Assembly (NCBI GenBank): GCA_902500995.1
Contig: CABVSR010000010.1
Coordinates: forward strand, 62,001 to 126,000
DNA from: an uncultured Nitrospira sp.
GTDB taxonomy: Bacteria; Nitrospirota; Nitrospiria; Nitrospirales; Nitrospiraceae
Length of the DNA stretch: 64,000 nt
Direction: 5' to 3'
Shown: positions 33,683 through 42,843 of the stretch, piece by piece
How positions within the stretch are numbered: position 1 is the stretch's first letter
Layout: the number at the start of each line of letters is the position of its first letter
Program-made: the position numbers and the translations under genes
Notes under the pieces: model-generated
Told to the model about the DNA's origin: nothing
Seen by the model: the letters and a program-made list of their open reading frames with translations, nothing else
The model's database searches: none

Positions 33683-36600
33683 TCATGGATAGGCGGCCAG
33701 AATCCGCTGAGCGGCCTGCAGCCGCTGTTGCGCGTCTTTGTCTTTAAACTGTTTGCGGCAAGTCGGACAAAACGTCAGACGCCCCGCGATTGAACGAATG
33801 TTGCGCTCGGCATTGTAATAGAGCGGGCAATCGGCCGGCCCGATTCGGCGGGGATGTGGTGGGATGCCTGCGACGACGGCCGCCGCCAGATGCGCCATCA
33901 TACGCTCGACCGTGAATTCCCGTTCGTTCAGTTGCTCCAGGAGTCCGAAAGTCGAGGTGACGATCAGCGGATCCCGTCGCCAATAGTACAGGTACCTTGT
34001 CCGCGCGTCCTTCATGGGAAAATTGATCATGCAGATGAGTGTATCAATCCCCAATTCCTTGGGTTTGTCCTTCAACCGCTCGTACAGCGTTTCGGCCACC
34101 ACGAAGGCTTGATCCTTATCCTGCTCGCGGCGCCAGATTCCGATCGGGGCCGGAAAAGACACGGTCTCGAAGGCGTATAGATTTTGCGTCTTGGTGAGAC
34201 GTTCGCAGATCTCCGGCAAGTGAGGAATCATGCGATGCGCATTCCAGATGCCAATGCGCGTGCGGTCTTCCACTGCGCGCCGGCGGTTGCGCACGGCCGC
34301 GCTCCTGGTCCGCTCATAGGCGGCGGCGGTGCGGGGCTCGCACAATCGCTGGGCGGGATTACGCGCGAAGACGACCGGTATCGCCCAGTCGATCGCTTCT
34401 CCGGAGATCGCATAGTTGACCGATACGCGCGCCTCGCGGGCCGCATCGCCGATGGTGTGTCCCATCGCCAGGGCCCAGTAGAAATGGCGGGAAAAGGCCG
34501 TGGCGGAGACATCCAGTACCGGATATTGATTCGCCACCACCGCCGGCACGCCACCGGCAATGAGTGCTTGCGCCACGCCACGACTGAAATCCTGCCGCCC
34601 CCCGCGGCCGGTTTCGCAGGCGTTTAAGCAGACCAGGCGTATGCCGCGGCGGCAGACAATCTGGCGGAGCGTGGAGGAATCCAACCGCTGCTCGCCCCCG
34701 TCCTGATTCTCGAAGATCAAATAGCCGCAGTCGGTTTTCTCGTCGTATTCCCCGTGGCCGATGAAGTGCAGCACGTCGATCGGAGCCTTAGCAGATTCCA
34801 GAGCCCGGTGCAGCAGCTCCGGAGTTGCATCCTGCAGCAGGTCCACTTCGGCAAGGCCTGCGTCGAGCAGGCGGCGGAATCCGCTGCGGATCACATCTGC
34901 TTCCTCCTCCACCGACAGCGCGCCGAGCCCCAGTGGTTGAGCGACCACGACGAGGATCCGCATGGTGGGGCGGGCCGGAATGCGCTCGGCCGGAATGGCC
35001 GTGAGGACATTGCGGGTGAAATTGACTTCCTCCAGCGCGAGAAAGGTGCGGCGGTCGGGATCATAGATAAATTCCCAGGATTGGTCGGCGATCCAGCCGA
35101 TGTCGGAGGTGAAGATCAGATTGAGCCGTTGGCTGACTTGCTCCGAGCGCGCGGCGTCGTAGAGTCGTCGGACTTGTCCGGGAAACAGTGCGGTAAACAG
35201 GGCACTACCCAGTTGCTGCAGCGCGAGCTCGCCCGGAAGTTGCGGATAGGCTGGATCACCATTGATATAGCCGTGAATATGAGCCTGTCCGGCCTTGATC
35301 GCAGCCCATTGCGTCGCCGCCTCGTCCAGGCCGGATCGGCGGGCAGTGACCGTCTTCTGGCCCGGTCCACCGGTAGAGAGATGTTCCATCACGCGGGCGT
35401 TTCTGAACGTGGCGATCAGCTGGGCCTCGCCGGCGCCTTCGTTCGGCGCGATCAAGGCAATGTGAAAGACATCGTCCGTTTCAAGGGGCTGCGAGAGGCT
35501 GGAGACGGGCGGAGCCGCCTGGACGGCTGGAACCGCCGGCCTGCTTGCCGGTGGTTCCTCGCGGCGTTCCGGTGGAACGACGGGGGGCGGCGTTTTCAGC
35601 AGGGCCGCGCCTCGCCGCCGTCCTGACGGCAAGTCGCGCGCGATGTCCATCGGCGTGACCGGTTGCGCGTCCCCGCGCAACGCGCGGACAAGAAAATCCA
35701 CCGTGCCGGGATCCTCGAAAAAATTGACGTGGTTCACGGGCCGTTGCTGGGACAGGTTGCCCCCCACTCCGAAACAACCGATGCGGTCTCCAGGAATGGC
35801 GGCTGCGCTGCTTCCGCCAGGATCGACCCGCCACCCGCCTTCGGTCGGAACCACCAGATCATTGGCGGTGGGGAAAAATAAATCCGCGCCTGCGTCGATG
35901 ATGCGCTGGAGTAACGCCGTATCCGGTTCAAAATTTGCGACGAGTGAGGAATAGGCCTGAGCCGGCGGATTCGGAGCCGCTTGTAACGCCTGGATGATCT
36001 CGCCGTTGTTATCCATCGAGGCCAGACCCGGCAAACTGCCGACCAGCCGGCGGGCGATCCAGGACAGCGCCTCACTGACGAATTCCACACCGGTCGTGAA
36101 GGGGTTGTCGGGGAATACTTCCAGCATATTGGAGAGCCAGTTGGTGTATTGCGTCACATGGTCCGGTGACGCGAGCGGCGTTCCACCGTTCGGGCTTGCG
36201 ACCAGCACGGCGCGGCCCACGGCGAAGCGATCGGCGAGGGCCCCGAATCGCTCGCGGCGTTCCACTAAATGCCGCAAGACCAAGCCGCCGCGGGAATGGG
36301 TGATGACGTCGAAGGTGGTGGCGCGATCCGGCAGCCCCTCGAGCAGCAGTCGCACGTTTTCTTCCGGCGTCCGGCTGAGCGTGAAGTGGTCGAAGCCGTA
36401 GATGCGATTGCCGTAGAGATCCTGTAGTGCTTCGAAGAATGTCTTGCCGTGACTCCCGCGGGTGCCGGCCAAACCGGCGAACGCGGCCCCCGTATTGGAA
36501 AAGGTGCCGTGTATGAACAGCAGGTTGCGTCCGGTCGCGCTCACCGAGGACAGATCGGCGGGCGGCAGCAGCTGTTGGCCGGCGAGACCGTCGGCTGTGA

Positions 36601-37138
36601 CAGAGAGCCATCCTTCCCGGCGACCCTTCAATTTCCAGGTGGCGGTTTCCCAGAGCAGGGCCAGTTTGGCGAGCGCGAAATCAGCGATCTTGCCGGCCAC
36701 TTTCAGGACGACGGCCTTGATGGCGGCGCTGATGAAGCCCCGGCGCCCGCCGGGCTCGGCAAGCGGGGCGGCCGGAACGGGAATTGAAAACCGGGAGATC
36801 TTCCGAGCGCCCCGCCGCGCCCCGCGCCTGGCTGGTTCGTTCGGCATGTGAAAACGGATCGCGCCCGAGGCGTACCGCGTCATGACGATATAGATGTCGT
36901 CTGGACCGCCTTCGACATCCAGCGTGAGGGGAGCCGCTGCTGCTTCGCCGCGCCTGGCCTTCGGCGTCGCCGTGAGGGTCTGTTCAACGTGCCAGCGGTT
37001 CGTCGCGGTGAGATTCGCCAAAAACGGATCGGGTAGGTCGGTCACCCCGCGACGTCCTCCGCGAGCCGGTGCCTCCGCGCGAACGTCCCATTCTCCCGAT
37101 GCCGCCCAACTCACCGTCCCGGATGTCGCTTTTGCCAT
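33683..37138 (-). CDS. Large alpha/beta-hydrolase and CHAT-protease fusion protein
   Basis: A 1151-residue multidomain protein. About residues 225-500 form a lipase-like alpha/beta hydrolase (LLFIHGTFSNTGAAFAG, catalytic serine in THSRGGLVLRHL near 281). After a proline-rich linker, residues 580-990 carry a CHAT caspase-like protease: HFIGHGEYDEKTDCG (catalytic histidine near 793) and VCLNACETG (catalytic cysteine near 840), then GRQDFSRGVAQALIAGGVPAVV. The C-terminus ends in a CPTC-type zinc motif (LTFCPTCRKQF). CHAT domains act as proteases in caspase-like immunity and programmed cell death. No signal peptide is seen. The upstream gene encodes a secreted TPR-like protein and the downstream one another secreted protein. 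Confidence 0.85.
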   Translation of the reverse strand: MAKATSGTVSWAASGEWDVRAEAPARGGRRGVTDLPDPFLANLTATNRWHVEQTLTATPKARRGEAAAAPLTLDVEGGPDDIYIVMTRYASGAIRFHMPNEPARRGARRGARKISRFSIPVPAAPLAEPGGRRGFISAAIKAVVLKVAGKIADFALAKLALLWETATWKLKGRREGWLSVTADGLAGQQLLPPADLSSVSATGRNLLFIHGTFSNTGAAFAGLAGTRGSHGKTFFEALQDLYGNRIYGFDHFTLSRTPEENVRLLLEGLPDRATTFDVITHSRGGLVLRHLVERRERFGALADRFAVGRAVLVASPNGGTPLASPDHVTQYTNWLSNMLEVFPDNPFTTGVEFVSEALSWIARRLVGSLPGLASMDNNGEIIQALQAAPNPPAQAYSSLVANFEPDTALLQRIIDAGADLFFPTANDLVVPTEGGWRVDPGGSSAAAIPGDRIGCFGVGGNLSQQRPVNHVNFFEDPGTVDFLVRALRGDAQPVTPMDIARDLPSGRRRGAALLKTPPPVVPPERREEPPASRPAVPAVQAAPPVSSLSQPLETDDVFHIALIAPNEGAGEAQLIATFRNARVMEHLSTGGPGQKTVTARRSGLDEAATQWAAIKAGQAHIHGYINGDPAYPQLPGELALQQLGSALFTALFPGQVRRLYDAARSEQVSQRLNLIFTSDIGWIADQSWEFIYDPDRRTFLALEEVNFTRNVLTAIPAERIPARPTMRILVVVAQPLGLGALSVEEEADVIRSGFRRLLDAGLAEVDLLQDATPELLHRALESAKAPIDVLHFIGHGEYDEKTDCGYLIFENQDGGEQRLDSSTLRQIVCRRGIRLVCLNACETGRGGRQDFSRGVAQALIAGGVPAVVANQYPVLDVSATAFSRHFYWALAMGHTIGDAAREARVSVNYAISGEAIDWAIPVVFARNPAQRLCEPRTAAAYERTRSAAVRNRRRAVEDRTRIGIWNAHRMIPHLPEICERLTKTQNLYAFETVSFPAPIGIWRREQDKDQAFVVAETLYERLKDKPKELGIDTLICMINFPMKDARTRYLYYWRRDPLIVTSTFGLLEQLNEREFTVERMMAHLAAAVVAGIPPHPRRIGPADCPLYYNAERNIRSIAGRLTFCPTCRKQFKDKDAQQRLQAAQRILAAYP

Positions 37139-37150
37139 GATGTGCTCCTG

Positions 37151-38059
37151 CTAGAAGCCGAGCGCTCTTTCCAGGTCGGCCTGTTCCTTCTTGAAGGTCT
37201 TCTTACGCCCTTCTTCGACCTGCGCTTGGCGCTGCTCGGTCTGCTTCTGGACGGCTTCAGCCTGTGTGTCGTCGCCGGCTATCCCGTAGAACTCCGCCGC
37301 GATCTCGCCTTCGCCCTTGGCCTCGTGGCGCTTCGCCAGCATCCGCGCCTTCTCGCGTATGGTGGGGATGCGGTCCTGCCGGCCGGCCTGCTCATAGTAG
37401 GAGATGGCGAGCCGGAGAAACTTTCGACTTTCCTCGGCGGCGAGTGTATCGCCGCGTTGCGCGGCCCGCGCGCGAATCCGGTCTTCTCCCGCTTTGGCAT
37501 AGTAGGTCCAATCGCGCGCGCGCCCGAGCTCCTGCAGCGAATCTTTGGTGAACGACGCAAATCGTTTCTCTTCATCCGCGAGCGCCTTCTCGACCTGCTT
37601 GAGCGCATGACCTCGCATCGCCTGTTCCTGCGCCTTGTCGTTGTGCAGTGAAAAGTAGTCGATCGCGTGGCTGACGGTGTTAATGTCGTCCGGTCTGGCT
37701 TCGACCAGTTTGCGCTGCATGCGGCCCGCATCGACAAATGCCCTCGCACGCACGTACCAATCGAACGCGTCCTGCAGATGCCTTTTCTGTTCCTCTTCCG
37801 CACCGATGGCCTTGGCGGTGCGTTGCTGCAAGCCTTCGTGGCGCGCAGAGTCGCTGATGCACTCGCTGTCCGCTTTCGACAGAGCGGCGTACGCCTCGCG
37901 TGGGTGTCCGGCGCGCTCGAGCGCTTCCGCCTTCTTCAATTGGGCGTCCGCGGCTGCTTGCAGCGCTTTTTCCGCGCAGAGAGAATCCGCCCACACCGGT
38001 GTGCTCCAGAATATCAGTGCGACGCCCCAGGCCAGATGCAGAGTTGTGATGCGTCTCAC
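37151..38059 (-). CDS. Secreted helical repeat protein (TPR/coiled-coil-like)
   Basis: A signal peptide (TTLHLAWGVALIFWSTPVWA) is followed by about 280 residues that are almost wholly alpha-helical, with repeating charged heptad-like segments (LKKAEALERAGHPREAYAALSKAD, RLAISYYEQAGRQDRIPTIREKARMLAKRHE) resembling tetratricopeptide repeats. The last 35 residues are strongly charged coiled coil. It ends 13 nt before the CHAT fusion start, so the two are probably coexpressed. Function unknown; TPR proteins are common partners of CHAT proteases, but this one appears exported. Confidence 0.75.
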   Translation of the reverse strand: MRRITTLHLAWGVALIFWSTPVWADSLCAEKALQAAADAQLKKAEALERAGHPREAYAALSKADSECISDSARHEGLQQRTAKAIGAEEEQKRHLQDAFDWYVRARAFVDAGRMQRKLVEARPDDINTVSHAIDYFSLHNDKAQEQAMRGHALKQVEKALADEEKRFASFTKDSLQELGRARDWTYYAKAGEDRIRARAAQRGDTLAAEESRKFLRLAISYYEQAGRQDRIPTIREKARMLAKRHEAKGEGEIAAEFYGIAGDDTQAEAVQKQTEQRQAQVEEGRKKTFKKEQADLERALGF

Positions 38060-38069
38060 GACCGCCTCC

Positions 38070-38696
38070 TTAACGCCCCATCATACCTTTGAGCATGTCC
38101 ATCCCCATCCCGCCCATGTCCAGCTTCTGGAATCCGTTGGGAATTTCGAACAGCTCAGCCGGTTGTTTGGCGATCTTGATATTGGTCTGCTCCATTTTGA
38201 AGCGCGCCTTCCGTCCCTCGTCGACCGCAATGGCGTCGACCTTGGCCAGGATGCCTTCCTTCGTGGTCCACATGAAGCCGCCCATCTTCGTCCCGTCGGT
38301 GCCGGTCATGATGATCTTGCTCTTGTTCATGACGACCCCGTTGAGGGTTTCCTCGCCCAGTGTGGTCTGTTCGATCTGATACGCGGACAGGTCCGATTTG
38401 CTTGGGGAAGCGTGATCAGCCTCCGTCTCCATGTACATTTTTTCTTCCGGCATCAACGTCCAGCTGACGTGTTTGTCATGGCGCGTGATCATCATCATGA
38501 CGGCGCCGCCGTGCGACATGTCGCGGCGTTCTTTGGTCGGTGTGGAATAGATGCGGCTTTTGGTCGCGCCTTCTTCAGACTCGATGATCTGGTCAGCCGA
38601 GTATTCGACGTTCACGCGCTCGATGGCGAGGGCGAAACCTGCGGTGGTCAGCGTCGCAGCAGTCAACGCACACAACAGCACGAATCTGGTCAACAT
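38070..38696 (-). CDS. DUF4412-like secreted protein
   Basis: A 208-residue protein from ATG 38696 (GAGAGG 7 nt upstream); the open frame continues to 39353 but has no support there. A signal peptide (FVLLCALTAATLTTAGFALA) precedes the mature domain SADQIIESEEGATKSRIYSTPTKERRD, with YMETEADHAS, QTTLGEETLNGVVMNKSKII, TDGTKMGGFMWTTKEGIL. The C-terminus is methionine/glycine rich (DMGGMGMDMLKGMMGR). The layout is that of DUF4412 outer-membrane-associated proteins of unknown role. Confidence 0.65.
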   Translation of the reverse strand: MLTRFVLLCALTAATLTTAGFALAIERVNVEYSADQIIESEEGATKSRIYSTPTKERRDMSHGGAVMMMITRHDKHVSWTLMPEEKMYMETEADHASPSKSDLSAYQIEQTTLGEETLNGVVMNKSKIIMTGTDGTKMGGFMWTTKEGILAKVDAIAVDEGRKARFKMEQTNIKIAKQPAELFEIPNGFQKLDMGGMGMDMLKGMMGR

Positions 38697-38902
38697 GAAA
38701 GGCCTCTCGTTGAATGGTGGGTGGATGGCGAATTGGTCAGGAGCCGCATCAGCGCGCATCATGAGCGTTGCCTGTCGATGAGCGCGAAGAGTACGCCTGG
38801 CAGGCCACGCTGTCAATTCAGGCCGTGCGAGAGCCTGAAGCCGACGGTCGGCTGGTCGCGCGATCTCGTCCTGGCAAGGTCGCTCCGGAGCTGGGGAGAA
38901 AA

Positions 38903-40111
38903 CTATCTCGTTGAGACAGGGGTAGGCTGATGTTTCGTGGCGCGGGAAGCCGGCGATTGACCCGCCCGGAGGCGAGCCGGTTGTGGAGGTTTGCTGTAAT
39001 GGGGTCCTTCTGCCGGGGCGGGAAGCGCCTGTTCCGGGGAACGTGGCCGGGTGACCGTAGCCGGTGAGGGAGATAACCTGGCTGCCAGGCGTGCGCCGAA
39101 CCGGATCATCGGAGCTTCCACCAGATGGTAGAGGGTCACCGGCAGTCCGATGCTGAGTGCGAGAAGCACCCCGTACCGAACGGCTGCCGGTTGGTCTTTG
39201 AGCAGCACCAGCGCGGTCCATTGCGCGTGCAAATGAGTCAGATAAATGCCATAGGAGTACCGGGCGATCAGTTCGGCGGCTGTATTCAGCGCCGGCCGAC
39301 TCAATTCTGCAAAAAACGGCGCGGTGAGCCCGATCATCAAGCAGAGCGTCCAACGCGCCATGGCTTCATGCTGAAAATAGTTTCCCACCGCCTGCATGCC
39401 GGCGGCGGCCAGCAAGATCAGCGGCCAGCCGAAAAATGGAAGCGTGCGCCGGCGTACTCCGTAGCCCATGAAATAACAGGCCACGCCGGCGATGAAGCAA
39501 GGAACAAATTGCGCCACGCCGAGACGAGTGGCAATAGACGGCTGGACGATTCCTCCCACCACGGCGAGGCCCCAGAGCGCTAAAATTCCTCTGATCCCGT
39601 AGGCCTTCCCGGCCAGATAACACAACGGGAGCACGGCATACATGGCGACTTCGTAGGGGAGACTCCAGAGCACCGAGGTGACGACAGGCTCATAGGCAAA
39701 TTCGGTATACAGGAGCAGATTGGCCCAGATAGTCGACACGTCCGGTTGGGACCAGGGCCACCAGGGCGCCCGGGGGAATTGAAACCACACGATGAGGCTG
39801 ACGCAGACGATGCTGAGCGGATAAATCCGGAATAGGCGGCGCAGATAAAACGTGACAAAAAATCCCTGTCGCCGCATCTCGATCCGCTGCAAGGAAAACA
39901 TCAAGACCAGACTCGTATGCACAAAAAACAGCAGGACCCCGAACTGAGCGAGGAAGTCAGGCAAGCGAGGGCCGGTCGTGAGGAATAGATGAAAGAAGTA
40001 CACGAGGAGGACGGCTACGGCCCGCAGGAAATCCAGGTTGGGTGACAGAAAGGTTGCCGGTGCGTCCCTGCGGAACATCGCGCGAGGTCCTTCTCGCTGA
40101 AATATTTTCAA
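38903..40111 (-). CDS. Acyltransferase family 3 (OafA/YrhL-like) membrane protein
   Basis: 402 residues with about ten membrane helices: LDFLRAVAVLLVYFFHLF (the R and H of the family signature), FGVLLFFVHTSLVLMF, SLPYEVAMYAVLPLCYLAG and YSYGIYLTHLHAQWTAL. These proteins O-acetylate polysaccharide, peptidoglycan or lipid sugars at the inner membrane. The C-terminal 60 residues after PMIRFGARLAARLSP are low complexity. It is a single gene upstream of the DUF4412 gene. Confidence 0.88.
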   Translation of the reverse strand: MKIFQREGPRAMFRRDAPATFLSPNLDFLRAVAVLLVYFFHLFLTTGPRLPDFLAQFGVLLFFVHTSLVLMFSLQRIEMRRQGFFVTFYLRRLFRIYPLSIVCVSLIVWFQFPRAPWWPWSQPDVSTIWANLLLYTEFAYEPVVTSVLWSLPYEVAMYAVLPLCYLAGKAYGIRGILALWGLAVVGGIVQPSIATRLGVAQFVPCFIAGVACYFMGYGVRRRTLPFFGWPLILLAAAGMQAVGNYFQHEAMARWTLCLMIGLTAPFFAELSRPALNTAAELIARYSYGIYLTHLHAQWTALVLLKDQPAAVRYGVLLALSIGLPVTLYHLVEAPMIRFGARLAARLSPSPATVTRPRSPEQALPAPAEGPHYSKPPQPARLRAGQSPASRATKHQPTPVSTR

Positions 40112-40872
40112 ATGGCTCCGCCCGGCCAGATCACAACGCGTTCCTCAGGACGAGTCCGAAGAGCGCATCTGCCGAGGGCGCGGGAGCCGGGAAACTGTCG
40201 GTGCGGTGAAGTGACTGTCAGGTCACCAATGTCCCGCGGGATTTGTGGGAATTGGTCACGCTGAGAGCCCGAGTACTGCCGGTCACATGGGCCCCGAAGG
40301 GTTGGAACGAGGTGACCGCGTCCGAGTACACCCCATCTCGAATGGTACTGTCAACCCTTCAGGACATTTTTTTGAGAAGACGGCAGCCGTTGTATCACCC
40401 TGAGTCAATTCAGCGGATACGAAGTGATCTATAAAATAACTGTTCTCGCAGAACCATGCGTGAAGAGCGCAATGGCGATGGCACGTGAAGTTGCGTAGCC
40501 TGCTCTCAACAAAATCCTGCTCGATCAGCCCGGCATGGTCGAATGAAACGCACTGTGTTATAAGTGCGGGCACAAGATCGTGGAGAAGCGATACTGTATC
40601 CATTTACAGCTCGGACTGTATCGGATCACATACAACATGTCCGGCGGGCATGATGAGAAGGGTGGTGACCGTGCTTGCGGCTTCGGGAGAGTGATTCTTG
40701 CGCAGCCGGTGGCGATGTGGCGTTGGTCGGCTTGTTGACGGGTGAAGCCGCCTGCCGAGAACGTGCAGTGGTATGAATGGTGCACATCTGAAGACCACGC
40801 CGATTCGATTCTGCCGCCCGTGCACCGGCTGATCAGACGAAGCGCGTCATCCTGAACGAGAGGTGTCTCGCC
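40112..40872. other. Intergenic region of 761 nt without a supported gene
   Basis: Frames of up to about 110 codons run on both strands, but none has a Shine-Dalgarno sequence with a plausible start or any recognisable motif. It lies between the divergent acyltransferase and sigma-54 activator genes. GAGAGG precedes the activator start at 40873. Confidence 0.5.
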
Positions 40873-42321
40873 ATGAAGGACGTCTTCCACATCGCCTTAC
40901 TCACCCACGCGGAAGGTGGTCGGTCCTGCTGTGATCATGCCTGCATCGTAGACGCTCTCGAACGTGCCTTGCCCGGCGAACGGATCGCGGTCGATCAAAT
41001 AGCCGATCCCGCTCTGGCAACCCCTGCGCCTCGACTCGTCCTGCTCCATCAACAGGTTCTCGATTCATCGTACGACGCGCGCGTCGCGGCGGCGATCCGG
41101 CGTTGGCCGGATGTGCCGATTGTCGGCATCATGGGCATGCAACGAAATGACGATCAGCTCGCGCGTGACCTGCCTGCGGCGATCCGTGACTTTATCCTGT
41201 GTCCGCTGGACGGGCGGGAATTGGCATTACGCGTGCGCCGGGTGCTGAGCCAGGACCATCCGCCGGATCGAAGTGCTTCGGGTGAAGCACGCCCTGTCCG
41301 GGTTCATTCGCTGGTCGGGGAGAGCGCGATGTTTCAAGCGCAGGTGGACAAAATTCCCCTCTTCGCCGATGTCGATGCGCCGGTGTTGCTGCAGGGAGAA
41401 ACGGGCACGGGCAAGGAAGTGTTTGCCCGAGCCATCCATTATTCCAGTGCGCGAAGGGAGCATGCGTTCATCCCGATCAATTGTGCCGCCTTGCCGGATC
41501 AATTATTCGAGAACGAATTGTTCGGGCATGCCAAAGGTGCTTATACCAGCGCCGCGCATGAACAGGCGGGATTGGTCCTTGAGGCAGAGGGGGGCACGCT
41601 GTTCCTCGACGAAGTCGATGCGTTGAATCCCTATGCGCAAGCGAAACTCCTGCGCTTTGTGCAGTATCGCGAATACCGGCCGTTGGGTTGCTCGCGCACG
41701 AAGTTGGCCAATGTGCGGATTCTTGCCGCATCCAACGTGGATCTCCGGCAAGCCGTGGCGAACCGGCAGTTTCGAGAGGATCTCTTCCACCGCTTGAACG
41801 TGCTGTCGTTGGTCGTGCCGCCCTTACGGGATCGAGCAGAGGATATTCCGTTATTGGCCAAGCGGTTCTTGCAGCGTTTTCAACGTGCCGATGGGCAAGG
41901 GCCGCGCCGGTTCTCCGACGAGGCGCTTCAGAAACTTCTCGCGCATGCCTGGCCGGGCAATGTGCGGGAATTGGAAAGCACGGTCCAGCGCGCCGTGGTG
42001 ATGTGCGCGTCGGCGACCATACAGGCGCAGGACATTGAGTGCGCCGTCGACCAGCAGAAAAAGGTCTCGCTCACTGGGTCGCTGCGCGCCGTAAAGAATT
42101 CGGCAACGATGGACGCCGAGCGGGCCTACCTCGTGAAGACTCTGGTGACGTTCCGCGGGAACGTGACGCATGCCGCCAAAGCGGCGGGAAAGGAGCGCCG
42201 CAGTTTTCAACGGCTGCTTCGGAAGTACGGGATTCACCGGGAATCGTTTCAACAGGACGAGACAGGCCCCATCGGCGCCTATCCGCCACCGCTCCATCCT
42301 CCCTTCGACTGGCATGCCTGA
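40873..42321 (+). CDS. Sigma-54-dependent activator (degenerate receiver, AAA+, Fis-type HTH)
   Basis: A 482-residue NtrC-like protein. Residues 1-130 form a receiver-like domain but the phosphoacceptor position reads VLLHQQVL, histidine in place of aspartate, so it is probably a pseudo-receiver. The AAA+ core has Walker A GETGTGKE near 175, GGTLFLDEVD near 241 and sensor/arginine regions. The sigma-54 contact loop, normally GAFTGA, is GAYTSA near 222. The C-terminus is a Fis-like helix-turn-helix (GNVTHAAKAAGKERRSFQRLLRKYGI). It is immediately upstream of the eCIS operon, in front of a sigma-54-type promoter, so it is probably the operon activator. Confidence 0.93.
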   Translation: MKDVFHIALLTHAEGGRSCCDHACIVDALERALPGERIAVDQIADPALATPAPRLVLLHQQVLDSSYDARVAAAIRRWPDVPIVGIMGMQRNDDQLARDLPAAIRDFILCPLDGRELALRVRRVLSQDHPPDRSASGEARPVRVHSLVGESAMFQAQVDKIPLFADVDAPVLLQGETGTGKEVFARAIHYSSARREHAFIPINCAALPDQLFENELFGHAKGAYTSAAHEQAGLVLEAEGGTLFLDEVDALNPYAQAKLLRFVQYREYRPLGCSRTKLANVRILAASNVDLRQAVANRQFREDLFHRLNVLSLVVPPLRDRAEDIPLLAKRFLQRFQRADGQGPRRFSDEALQKLLAHAWPGNVRELESTVQRAVVMCASATIQAQDIECAVDQQKKVSLTGSLRAVKNSATMDAERAYLVKTLVTFRGNVTHAAKAAGKERRSFQRLLRKYGIHRESFQQDETGPIGAYPPPLHPPFDWHA

Positions 42322-42324
42322 CAT

Positions 42325-42338
42325 CCGCAGTGCTGCGG
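42325..42338. promoter_or_regulatory. Perfect inverted repeat, candidate activator site
   Basis: CCGCAG-TG-CTGCGG is a perfect 6-bp inverted repeat just after the activator stop codon and about 150 nt upstream of the sigma-54 promoter, the usual distance for an enhancer-binding site. It lacks a T-tract, so it is not a standard terminator. Binding by the neighbouring protein is inferred. Confidence 0.35.
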
Positions 42339-42482
42339 ACATTTCGCCGCACCGTCCATCACGCTGACAATCAACGCACTTTCGAAATCCTTCCGGCAAC
42401 TCAGCTGCGGCAGGATCGCCGCGCCCGCCTGAGGCGATCGTTAAAACTCCCGGTCAAACGCCGGCAAATGGAGTTTCCCTAA

Positions 42483-42498
42483 TGGCATTCCTTTTGCT
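42483..42498 (+). promoter_or_regulatory. Sigma-54 (-24/-12) promoter of the eCIS operon
   Basis: TGGCATTCCTTTTGCT matches the consensus TGGCAYRNNNNTTGCW at all fixed positions except one, with GG and GC exactly 10 nt apart. It is about 50 nt before the first operon gene and about 160 nt after the activator gene. Nothing else between 42322 and 42548 resembles a promoter. Confidence 0.8.
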
Positions 42499-42548
42499 GG
42501 CTCCCAGCTACGAACCATGGTGCGCCGCGTCTCCGGGGATCAATCCGG

Positions 42549-42818
42549 ATGGAATCACAAGATGCCATTATCCGGCACAGCATTCTCGACTATCTGCTTC
42601 GCCATCCCGGCGCGAAGGATACCAGGGAAGGGGTCATCAATTGGTGGATCGCCAAGCCCTGCCCGGACGAACGCGTGGCGATCGGGGTGTTGGACGCGCT
42701 CGTGGCACGCGGGTGGATTCTGAAGCGCGAGACGTCGAGTCAGCCGATCTATAGTGTGAACCATGCGCAGCTGAACGAGATCCGCGAGTTTCTGATCCGG
42801 GACAAGCAGGCGACATGA
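42549..42818 (+). CDS. Small winged-helix-like protein, first gene of the eCIS operon
   Basis: An 89-residue protein: SILDYLLRHPGAKDTREGVINWWIAK, then VAIGVLDALVARGWILKRETSSQPIYSVN, which reads as helix-turn-helix followed by a beta wing, and a helical end REFLIRDKQ. It may bind DNA or, as is common at this position in injection operons, be a structural accessory. No exact family is recognised. A GGGGA is in front of ATG 42549. Confidence 0.6.
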   Translation: MESQDAIIRHSILDYLLRHPGAKDTREGVINWWIAKPCPDERVAIGVLDALVARGWILKRETSSQPIYSVNHAQLNEIREFLIRDKQAT

Positions 42819-42843
42819 ATGTTCTCAGCCGAGGAGGAAGAGT

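Noticed and set aside
38697-39353. N-terminal extension of the DUF4412-like gene, up to 218 residues
   Set aside because: It precedes a clear signal peptide at 38696, has low-complexity composition, and overlaps the acyltransferase region.
40283-40603. 106-codon minus-strand frame in the 40.1-40.9 kb gap
   Set aside because: No Shine-Dalgarno, no recognisable motif, and equally long frames occur on the other strand; kept only as an empty region.
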